A stretch of DNA of 64,000 nucleotides, from NCBI GenBank assembly GCA_036245805.1, contig BTRK01000006.1, positions 14,478,365-14,542,364 of the forward strand, read 5' to 3'. The stretch comes from Pristionchus mayeri. Taxonomy: Eukaryota > Nematoda > Chromadorea > Rhabditida > Neodiplogasteridae. Both the position numbers and the translations under genes were made by a program. This document shows, one piece after another, positions 11,901 through 21,595 of this stretch. The notes below the pieces were generated by a model, which saw nothing but the letters and a program-made list of their open reading frames with translations, was not told the origin of the DNA and did not search any database. Numbering within the stretch: position 1 is the stretch's first letter; every line of letters starts with the position of its first letter.

Positions 11901-14900
11901 TCACATTATACATGCATTTTCATATTTCGCGTTTCATAAACCTGCTTTACCACCCATCGATTTTCCTGCAATTATGTGGCTAGGGGTAACTTTTCACGTA
12001 GAATCGAATGAGCATAGTTAAAAGTGCACAGGTTTTGAAACTTTTTCAGGCCGGCGAATTTGAAAATTTAAATGACCATAACTTTTTTCACAGATGAGCT
12101 AGTCTTTCACTTTCAACCGTAAAAATGCTTATCTCGTCGAGATCTTTCAGAATTACTATGCATTTATGGGGTTTGGATAAGCCGTTCATAAGTTACAAAA
12201 ACTGACCAACTGGCAACAGCGCGAGATTGAAAACGAGGGGTCAGAGATACAGCTTTCTAAGGTCGATTTTCGAACTCTTCGTGAAAAGTTACCCCTAGGG
12301 AGATCTTAAAATCAGCACTTTATTTTTCGTTGTACGGCCTATAGGTGATATTGCTCGGTTCTCTCAGATAGCCACTCATATGTCCAAGTTTGTCCCAAAC
12401 TTTGGCCATATATTAGGCACAGCGTTTCGGGCGCACTCAAAAGCGGACATTAAGTAACTGAATCAAAAGTTAAGGGTTACGGTCGCCCGCTCTCGGAAAT
12501 TTTAAAAATCCTTATCGAGAACTGATTGAATTGTTTAAATTTATTTTTGATGTGAAGCGTTCATCAATAGTTGATTGGCTATTTTTACGTTCTAATGTTC
12601 ATTTATATTTCATTTGTATTGCTAAATGTTTACACAAGTATAAACCGGTGCTTCGGAGCTATGATTACCAACGTAAGGTCCAGAAATTATGTCGCGCGTG
12701 CTTTTTACTTTTCGTTTCAATGGAATTCCGTTTTTTGCTTGTTTTTCTTCGTATATTTCATATTTTGTTTCTTGCAGGGGCTCTCGTCGAGGTTCGCCGC
12801 GACAACAAGATTGAGCTGACGACGCCTCTTCCTGCAGAAACTAAGGTTTGTGATTTTTACGATTTGTTTTACATGCTTGAATTTTCACGCGTTCTACTAA
12901 GAGTTTATTGCGCACGGAATTATCAACGAGTTACGTGTAGTGCCGGTCGATCACACGCTGTATATTTTTGCCAATATATAATTTTAAATGCCCATTCTGC
13001 TAGGAGAATGTCGTGCACGACATTCTCAATGAGTTACGCGTAGTGCCGGTCGATCACACTCTGTGTATTTATGCAAATATATAATTTTAAATGCCCATTC
13101 TATTAGGAGAACATCGCGCCGGACATTCTGAACGAGTTACGCTTTGCGCAGGTCGACCACACGCTGTTTATTTATGTCAATTTATAATTGTTAATGCGCA
13201 TTTTACTAGGAGAGCATCGCGCTTGGCATTCTGAACAAGTTACGCTTAGAGCAGGTCGACAACATGCTGTTTATTTATGTCCATTTATAATTTGCTATGC
13301 CCATTTCCCCAGGAAAATATCGCTCACTAGTTTTCCCTTCTTTTTCCTTACTTAGTGTTGTCTTTGCAGTCTTCAACGTGCGTAGTTCGTGCCACTGCTC
13401 GTCTCTTATTTCCTTGAATAAGGTATGCAGGTATTCTGTCCTTGTTGGCTTTTTAACATGCTCCTATAATTTGTATTTTGCTGATCAAGTCTGTGTTTGT
13501 TGTAAGCGCACGTGCACAACAATCCATTTGCCTTCCTGTAAATTTCTTCTTACACTTTTCCTACTTAATACGCATGTTTGTCCTCACTGCAGCTCCCATC
13601 CAGAGTGCTCGTCGACGGCAGTTCGACACCAACATCAGACAATGTGTGAGTTATATTTCTCCTTAAATGCTGAAGAGATTCGCAAATTAATATTTTTATC
13701 GCAATAATAGGCTTAAAACGCCTAAAACTGCCGCTAAAAATGGCAGATGATCACAATATCTGCGTAATTCCAAATAAAATTCTGCTAGTAATTACTTATC
13801 ATCAAATTGAATGGATAACTAATTTTCTGATATTATTAACTCGAAAATATTAAGCTAAAAAGGTGTTGTTCTGATAGGCTATTAGAGAATTAGTGTTTGT
13901 TTTGAAAATAGTGTTCATTGCCCGCACTCTTCGCTGGCACAATTTGCTGTGTTAGTACTCAAATGTATTTAACATGATTTAATAACCGAATATAGAATAG
14001 TATGTAGCCATACAATGTTTCCTTCAGAGCAGCAGCAACAAGTCCCGCAAAGAGCGCAAACGCAAGCTCGCGAAGGAGCTGATCAAACTGGCGGCTGAGG
14101 ACTTGCTCTCTCCTGAGAGAAGGAAGAAGAAGAAGTGAGAATCTCTCCCCCATTTTCCATTTGTCATTTCTCCCCCATTTTCCATTTTTGAAATTCTTTA
14201 AATAATTCGTATTTTATGGCCATAAGAATACAAACAATAATGACAATAGAAAACTGACAATAATTTGTAAATATCCCCCCAATTTGTTTTACTATGAAGT
14301 AGCTAGAATTGAAGAAAAAATCGATTTTCGCTATCATGATAGATTATTGATATCTTGTTTCTAGAGAAGATCTATTTCCTTTGCAATAACGTGACTATTG
14401 CACTTGTTGTAAATAGAGCCGAATTTAATGTACATAGGACGTAATATGTTCCATTGTTTCCCGTTGAGAATATTTATTGTTGTCCCATTAAAATAGCCAC
14501 ATGACTGAATTGTACATAGCGGAATTGATGCTGTTTCGAAAATTACTGTGAGCAACTGAATGCAGTTGATAAAGAAGAAGTTGTATCCACTTTGTAATGC
14601 TTTTTGTACAATAAGCAATACATGGAATGTCGGCAAAAGGGAAATGCACGCTCCGTGATTCGAACCCGCGACATCCCGTTTATAAAGCAGTGATGTTGCC
14701 ACTCGGCTACGCTAGACGAGGGGGAGGCGCCCTCCTCAAATCGCGCTCTCTCTCGTTTTCCTCTTTTTCTCTAGCCATTCGATGCTCTCTCGCCCAAATG
14801 TCCGCGCCCGAAACGCTGTGTTAGGAAGATCTGAGAATGCAAAAATGACGCTATTAGTTGATGTGGTAGAATACAGTATCCCCGAATATACAGCATCCCC

Positions 14901-17900
14901 GATAGATACAGGAATCTGGCTCAGGATATTCAAATGATGCTCACTCGAGGTTGTCATCGGCACGGATGTAGATGTGGTCATCGGAGGTTCCGTGGGTCGA
15001 CCGGTGTTGGCGGATCTAGGCAGGTTACGGTAAGATGCGCATGCGGTTGTCGTTAGATACCGAATCGATATTCGAAGGTGAGTCTGGTGTTATATGCGCC
15101 CTTGTAGAGGATGAGCATCGTCTGCCCTTCGGATCTCGCCGAGGAGGGCCGATTAAATTCACAGATCCTGCATAATTACGGAAGGTTATATTTTATTTTA
15201 CTAATGTATTCGGAGTACAGCAACCTCGCCTAGCATACAGTATACCTGGCTCCTGATACGACCGGACTCTTGCGATACTTGATCTCGGCATATGCTTCCT
15301 CGCAGGGTGCTTCGTCGTGTTCTTGCGGGAATGAGATCTTCGAGAAAGAAACGTAGACCTTTCGACCTTCAGGCGCCTTGGAATAAATACGAATAATATC
15401 GAGTTTGTACCTTTTTCATTAGATTCAAAATAAATTCTGTAGCATTTTTTAAATAACAACCCCGAAGTTCTTCGGAAATTGAAGTTATTCCATGTAAATG
15501 ACGCTAGAAACTAAAACTAGAGGACGGGAAAGCGTTTTAGTACGGTTGTTAAAACGGGTTTGTGTTAAATAAGGTCGCGTTTAATAAAAACAAATGTTAA
15601 AATATCGATATATCACTAGTCAATAAAGCATCGTCTTGGGGGTTATGGGTTATGATATATTCCAAATTGTCTTTGCAGCAAAATTAAATCTAATTATTTG
15701 CAGCACACTTACCGTAATCCTGTAATAACAGTCGGTGTCGCCTTCTACGCTAACTCGTTTCAGGGTCGGTGTGGCGATGAGGTCGGTGTCTTCGCATCGC
15801 TTACCTCGCGACTTTTGCACCTACAATATACGCGCATACATTATTCTATTGTCTAGTGATACCGTGTTCGGAATACAACATGATTATAATATAACGTAAA
15901 GTGCCACAAGCTCTCATGGATTCAGAAGGATTTAGCAACCATTCACGAAGAGTAGGCAATTGTCGCCAGAGATACGAAAGCTACAGTACCTGATCGCACA
16001 AGGTTCCTCCCAATCCGGTCGGGCATCTACACACGTCACAGTCCTTCGGGCCCTGATAGCCTCCGTTCTTGCAGTCCAGGGGTGGTCCCGTGCATCTATC
16101 TGATGGGAGTTTCACTGTAGGTTATCTCATATGTTTCCTTCAACATTAGATGGTGCATTGGGGCATCATTAACGTAATTAGTGAAAATTCGGCAAGGACA
16201 GTTGCTCTCACAATTAGAGTTGACAATTCAAGGGTTCAAGATACGAGCAAGGGCGGTCTATGCAAAATGCCTCATTATCCCTTGGCACGGGTGAGAGAGA
16301 GAGCGGTCGAGAGCGGCCCTTGCGCAAGGATGAGGGCCCTTCAGTGAGCATTGACGGGAAAAAATGGGGTTCGAAGTTGTTCAAATCATGCCAAAACTTT
16401 CACATTTGCATAATTACGCTGATGACTACAAGATCACAAAACTATTCACAGTTTTCCTTTATTATAAAGCTCTCCATTGACACATTGAAAGCTCTTGCTG
16501 CGTTCCGAGGTGTCATACGGTTGTTTTGCTATACAAAATGGAGCATATTATCACCTTAGGTGCAGCTAATGTTCCCTAAAGTTTGAAAAATTCCTCTTTC
16601 TCACTTGTCAGAAAGCAATGCTGCAGAACATACTGTCTCGTACATTGATGTGAGAAAAAGGAAAATGTTGGGAGGAAAGGTGATCCAAATGCACTCTAGA
16701 GTACATGACTAAAAGAAAGAATAAAAGGTTTGCACGTTGCGTGGTAAATGTGAATGCTAAAGATGGTTGTGAGAGTTGGTGCTCCGGGCTGCAACTTATT
16801 AGACCAATTAGGATTCCACGAACTGATTATTATTTAACATCATAGATCTGATGCTCGCTATTCCTGGTCTGCAGCATTTCCCCGAGGAAAGAGCAGCAAA
16901 CTATTGAAAAGGAGAAAAAACTACCCTCAAAAGCCAAATGCCTCGCAACAAAGCTGTTGACAAAGGGAAACGCTCAAAACTTCTCTAATTACGTTGTCCT
17001 CTATGATATTGTGCAAATGCGAAAGTTAGATGTGTATATCAATAATCCCATTCCCTTCATATTACATGCTCTCTCAGACATAGGGAGAGAGTACGCACTA
17101 TCGATAGAGTCAGGCGATTGCTCCCTATTTCGATATTTCACACTGTCTCCGATTGGAGAAAGCGATACATTTCGGTAGCCATCTCGTCAATCAACGGCCG
17201 GATGAGAACCAAAAATATTGAATTTTGAGATTGAGAGAGAGAGAGAGAAAGAGAGAGAGAACACGCAAAATGAAGATAGTAAGCCTAGAGACCGCAAGCC
17301 ACGCCCACTTTCAGGAATACCAAATTCGCTCAAAATCCGCTACAGCTCCGACAAGCGGAATTCTTGACCAAATTGGACGATCAAAAGCAATTTCAATAGC
17401 TCTTGGGATCCTTCACAAATGACCACTGGAACAGCTTAATTAGACAACTCTAATTAGGTAAGCATATGCTAATTAAAATCAGAATAGGTGTAAAATGGGC
17501 AATTGTACTCGTGTACAGATGCTCCACTCGTTGTTTTCAGTTCATATCATTCAAATATATCACACAAAGTTAGAAAACAGATGGATCATTTTCCTGACTG
17601 TCGGAAAGATTAAAAGATTTCATTCAAAATGTGCAAAAAAGTGCAAACCACTTTCATCCGTGCAGATTCGAACCTGCATTTCGCAGGCATTAGAGGTAGA
17701 GCTCTACTACTACTGCACCAATTAAACGACTGGTACTTTGGGATCAAGAATGGTATATTATCTTCCCCCTTGAGATGTTTTCACGCTGTCTGATTTCGAG
17801 CATTTTTCCATTGAGAGCGAGATTAAGGTTTTTAGATCATAATTCGGGGCAGGGCTAAGATATCGGTCTAAATCAAAAAGTATAGTCTTATTTATATCAT

Positions 17901-20058
17901 TAGGGTTCCATTCGGCACACAAACTGTCTTGTGAGATGGTTTTGGCAGAACGCCTTGTGGTATCTAAGTAAGCCTTACCCTTGCAATAAGCTTCGTTTAT
18001 CTGCTTGACATCTGCGAATGAGGGCTCCTCCCTCTGCCCGATCGTCGCTTGGAAGTTGCGGTCATTTGTCGTGATCGTAGGTCGATCGTTCCGCGAGAAA
18101 TCCTTAATACGGTAGAGTCAGAGCAAGTATGGCGACTCTGTGCATAGTGATGCAGGTTGTTTCGACATAGTGAGGTACGGAAGATAATTTATCCAGTCAC
18201 ACTCACTAATCCACCGTAGTGCATCACGCTACCGTAGTCGTACGGGATACCGAAGTCGTCGACTTTCCTGGGATAAATCGATAACATTCTTGATTAATTT
18301 AATTTACGGTATACCTGCTTGACAGTTTCTCGAACTGGTCCTGCCTGTAATCTTCAATGTTATCGTAGTGGACGTCTACATAGTCGTCTCGTTCTGGTCG
18401 AGACTGCACGTGTACTAAGCCGAGAGCGTGCCCTGAAGCGATTGTTTGGGATACGGTAAGGTCGGAATTACGGTACCGATCTCGTGAGTTACGGTGCCCA
18501 AACCAGTGCAGCGCTGGCCGATCGATACTTCCTGTGAGTGGCGTTTATGGGTGCGGCCGACCTGGGAATAGCACCTGGGAAGGATATTACGTAGGATTCG
18601 GTAGATCGTGGTAGATTATGGTTGAGTACGGTACAAGAGATTACTGTACCCGTCATTTCGAAGGAAGTGCAGAGATGGTACCCCATGGGGTGGCCTCTTG
18701 TTCCGATGGAAGGTTACACATGTGAGTTCCTCCCACTTCTTAATTCCATTCTCGACCGCACTCGAGGATACTGTAAGGGATCGCTATGATGAGAAACTGT
18801 AGAGTACGGTACACTGATACACTGATACGACACACTGATCCTACACTGATACGATGGGTCTTAGAATATTGAATACTGAGAAACAACTATTTGGTCGTTA
18901 ACAACAGGAATATTTACTGGAGGAAATGTTGGGATACGGTATAAGAGAGTACGGTAGGCAGTTCGTTGTACGAGATACCTCCGGAGTCCTTATCGATCCA
19001 GTAGTCGATTGGGAAGTTCCAGCGTTTCTTTGGATTAGAAGTGAGCGATAGTTGAATCGGAGGAGCGCGGCCGAGTTTCTTGAACTTCGCTTCGATGCGT
19101 TTCTGTCTGAAACCTGGGTCTCTATGCGAAGCGAAGGATTACGGTATGCTGACTAGAGTGTCGAAAACAAACAACTTGTTGACAAATTTTTAAACAACAC
19201 GTTGTTTTCAAAGTGCGATAAATAATCAACGCTTTGGAAATAATGCTAATCAACGTGTTGTTTATTTGCCAACACGTTGTTTATTCACTGTCACCGATAT
19301 TGTCCCGGAGAGATTGGCGGTTGGTGTTTGAAACACAATTCAAAACTGTTGTTTGCGATCAGTTTGAACAAGTTTGAACAAGTTTTGAACAAGTTTCAGT
19401 TTGAACAAGTTGTTTTTGTTGTTTGATTTTTGCGACTTGTTGACAAATAAGCAACGCTTTGGATATTTGATTTGATTACTAAACAAAGCTTTGGATAATA
19501 TCATTCGCAACGCTTTGGATTTGACAAACCAGTCGTTTTCGACACTCTAATGCTGACTACTGTAACCAGAAAACTCACTCGAGCTTAAATTGCATCTGCT
19601 CATCGGTGAGGATAATGTCACCCTCGAAGAGGTACGGTAGAAGATAGGGCTTTTTGGGCTCAGCTTTGGCCACAAAATCCAAGAACGATTGGCCGGTGGT
19701 ATCAGAAGCGAGATCCTAAGGGGAAATACCGTACCCCGTCAATATATAGATTGAATTTACCGGATGTCCATTTATCTGTTTCTGTAAACGGCTCAGCTCG
19801 GCGAGATTCAGCAGAAATTTCTCGACCGCAGTCTTATTCTTGAACGGAGACTTCCCGATAAGACTCTCATAGTTCTGAAAAGAGAAATCTACAATGTCAG
19901 CAGCGTGGCGCAGTGGAAGCGTGCTGGGCCCATAACCCAGAGGTCGGTGGATCGAAACCACTCGCTGCTAGTTACATTTTGCCAAAATTTTAGACGACTT
20001 ACCGCTGGGCTGAAGCTACCGTAGTCACCAGCAGAACTGACGTGAGCAGTAACTTCAT
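8936..20058 (-). CDS. Astacin metalloprotease (EGF-CUB-TSP1), tandem copy 1, probably damaged
   Basis: Secreted zinc protease of the nematode NAS class with astacin, EGF, CUB and TSP1 modules. Exons read on the minus strand: 20058-20003 signal peptide, 19874-19761, 19715-19579, 19106-18979 (start of catalytic domain, RWNFPIDYWID), 18770-18650, 18574-18477, 18432-18315, 18267-18207 (Met-turn SVMHY), 18102-17979, 16099-15990 EGF, 15820-15713, 15376-15246 and 15167-15061 CUB, 15015-14945, 10398-10336 and 9885-9814 Ser/Thr linkers, 9457-9394 and 9322-9216 TSP1, 9152-9116, 9061-8936. The zinc site reads HEIGHALGLVHVQSRPERD, so the Glu usual after the third His is Val. Exon 1 is one base short of copy 2 and breaks frame. 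The 14,945-15,015 linker also appears one base short. The rest is open with conserved intron phases. The exon matching copy 2 22444-22415 has lost its acceptor. Catalytic domain certain; full activity doubtful. Confidence 0.85.
9983..10208. mobile_element. piggyBac-type MITE with TTAA target duplication
   Basis: The element is palindromic: it starts AGTACCC, ends GGGTACT, and is flanked on both sides by TTAA (9,979-9,982 and 10,209-10,212). The arms share CAAAGATTTTTTGAATTG. At 226 bp it is too small to code. It lies in the intron between the two duplicated linker exons of astacin copy 1. TTAA duplication is the signature of piggyBac elements; the family call is inferred from that. Confidence 0.75.
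10511..12392. mobile_element. Foldback family A in intron 14 of astacin copy 1
   Basis: This 1.9-kb near-perfect palindrome is centred near 11,450. Its ends read ATGAGTGACTATCTGAGAGA and the complement. The arms contain the family A blocks also found at 1-215 and 6,393-8,320. No transposase is visible. It contributes much of the expansion of an intron that is 42 nt in copy 2. Confidence 0.75.
12776..14136 (+). pseudogene. 3' part of an unrecognised gene with a Lys/Arg-rich tail
   Basis: Three exons join in phase 0: about 12,777-12,846 (ALVEVRRDNKIELTTPLPAE), 13,590-13,639 (LPSRVLVDGSS...) and 14,031-14,137, ending SPERRKKKK and a stop. The last exon is basic and helical (SRKERKRKLAKELIKL), as in a nuclear or nucleolar protein. 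I do not recognise the family. No 5' exons are visible upstream, where the family A foldback lies. The piece sits antisense inside the oversized intron 14 of astacin copy 1. It is therefore probably a transposed or truncated gene fragment; a short complete gene is possible. Confidence 0.5.
12928..13325. repeat. Tandem array, four 103-bp units
   Basis: Units start at 12,928, 13,031, 13,134 and 13,237 with (G/A)AGTTACG, at an exact 103-bp period. Shared blocks are GGTCGA(T/C)CACA and ATGCCCATT. The first unit contains a perfect 24-bp palindrome at 13,004-13,027 (half-site GAGAATGTCGTG). The array lies in an intron of the gene fragment at 12.8-14.1 kb. Confidence 0.85.
14640..14715 (-). pseudogene. 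tRNA-like relic
   Basis: The minus strand carries an A-box (TAGCCGAGTGGC) and a B-box (GGTTCGAATCA) at tRNA spacing, but the acceptor ends do not pair and the T stem is poor. It lies in intron 14 of astacin copy 1. Confidence 0.35.
16100..17978 (-). other. Long intron 9 of astacin copy 1
   Basis: This intron of about 1.9 kb separates the catalytic domain from the EGF exon. It holds a GA-rich run near 17,230-17,262 and a tRNA-like relic at 17,653-17,716. I see no other coding exon. Confidence 0.6.
17653..17716 (-). pseudogene. tRNA-like relic
   Basis: The minus strand has a B-box (GGTTCGAATC) inside a TGCAG/CTGCA hairpin and a weak A-box (AGTAGTAGTAGAGC). The cloverleaf is incomplete. It lies in intron 9 of astacin copy 1. 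Confidence 0.35.
19154..19549. mobile_element. hAT-type MITE with 8-bp target duplication
   Basis: This 396-bp element has inverted ends TAGAGTGTCGAAAAC and GTTTTCGACACTCTA, flanked by ATGCTGAC on both sides (19,146-19,153 and 19,550-19,557). The interior has repeats of CAACGCTTTGGA and AACACGTTGTTT. An 8-bp duplication and TAGAG termini fit the hAT superfamily. The paralogous intron of astacin copy 2 near 28,540 keeps the uninserted sequence GGATTACTGTAGGCTGAT. Confidence 0.85.
19899..19970 (+). tRNA. Initiator tRNA-Met (CAT)
   Basis: The cloverleaf is complete: acceptor AGCAGCG pairs with CGCTGCT, the anticodon stem is CTGGG/CCCAG with anticodon CAT at 19,931-19,933, and the T loop is ATCGAAA. 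The three G-C pairs of the anticodon stem, A1-U72 and A54/A60 are marks of eukaryotic initiator tRNA. The gene lies antisense within intron 1 of astacin copy 1. The copy at 28,899 shows it was duplicated together with its host gene. Confidence 0.95.
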
Positions 20059-20093
20059 GAGTGCGAAGTTGCTGGGTGAATCATCTCGTTTGA

Positions 20094-20100
20094 TTATATA
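20094..20100 (-). promoter_or_regulatory. TATA box of astacin copy 1
   Basis: TATATAA on the minus strand, 36 nt before the ATG, in a block CTCGCTATATAATCA shared with copy 2. Further upstream (20,100-20,280) both copies keep CATAGATAACATATCA, which contains GATA-type sites. Gut GATA factors are a possible regulator, by inference only. Confidence 0.6.
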
Positions 20101-20280
20101 GCGAGGTCGGGAGAGTTATCATTGAAAATGTCCCGAAACGGGAAGCTCCTTTCATTTATTTGACCTTATGAGATAGCACAGATATGCGTGTATGTCGTCA
20201 TTATACCTTGTCCTCCCGTTTCGCCTTGAACCGCATAGATAACATATCATTTTGAGCTTATGCGATAGCGCCGATACGTG

Positions 20281-21239
20281 CTATCTAGAGACCGCAATAT
20301 AATTGACCAAACAGATAATGAAATAATTATTCGAATGGCTCAATCGAATAACCTTTGTTATTCGAATAATCTCTTCCCTTCTCACTTTCAGTATTTGAAT
20401 AGTCATTTCTCGGTATTCGATTATTCTCACTCGCTCGAAAGTCGCCGCGCGGTCTCCTCTCCTTTGTTTTTAAAATTCAAATCGATTTTGCTCTCGCAAT
20501 TGAATAATCATTCCAATAATCTCGTTATTCGAATACCGTGCTATTTGATTGACCGATCAATCAAACAATAGAGATTTCGAATAACACATCATTCCTCGTC
20601 ATTCGCGTAATGAATATATTCGATAGGCGGTCTCTATTGCTCTCCTCTCGTTTAAAAGTGAAATGCATATCTGTCATGCACTTCCTTCTTGTAATCCTCT
20701 CACGAGGGAATCGAGCTGAGTGCTTCCAAGTTCCAAGTTGGGAGCATTTATGTGTGGCGGGCAAAACACAAATGAACAAAATCTCAACAACTCGCCACTC
20801 ACGGGGACATAGAGGTAAGAATACTCGATTGGCCGGTCAATCGAATGACGAAGGGATCGAATGTTTTTCGTTGATCGTCAATCGTGAAATGAGTAGTTGC
20901 TATTGACGGTCTCCACTGGTGACAAAACAACAACTCCCAAGTTCCTATATCTACTTCCTTGAGAGCTGCGATTTTTTGACCTGTCGGTCATTTTGATTTA
21001 ATCCGCCCCCATTTCTTTCTGAGTAAAATCATTTACCTTCCCTTGAACTATAGTTCGAGAAACGATACCAATGTCTCATTTTTCACTCTCTTTTGACTGT
21101 TGGAGAGAGTGTATAAAATGAAGAGACGGTGACCCGAATTACGAACTCTACCTAGGACCAACCCTTTTATGATTGCATCAATACGTGCGATCATCTCGGA
21201 TTTTATTTTATTTTTTTGATTTTCATATCACTGAATAGC
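20281..21239. other. Intergenic spacer between the two astacin copies
   Basis: AT-rich, with repeated TATTCGAATA-like words and a CACGAGGGAATCGAGCT block related to foldback family C ends near 20,692. I see no gene. Confidence 0.5.
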
Positions 21240-21595
21240 ATATGCATCGCGCCTTTACATTATTACCATTAGAATGCATTGTGGACACTACACTGAATGC
21301 ATTGTGGACACTACACTGAATGTAATCAGTTATCTCATATTTATTTACGGATGGTCGGTGAGAGCCAGTTGTTAATTGAACTAGCTCTGGAAGCCAACAT
21401 GGATAAATATCACAACTCGGCTTGAATAAGAAAAATGAATATGAAACGGAAGGAATTGTGCATGTTTGAGGTTTCACCGATTTCAAAAAAAGAGCAAATA
21501 AGAAACGCATTGAGAATATAATAACTAAAATAGCAGGCAGGAAGATTAGGGAGTAATGCGATTAATAAATCATCGGAAGGGAGAGACAGAACGAA

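Noticed and set aside
12531..13043. 170-aa plus-strand open frame
   Set aside because: It runs through a clear TTTCTTGCAG acceptor, a better-supported exon in another frame, and the 103-bp tandem array.
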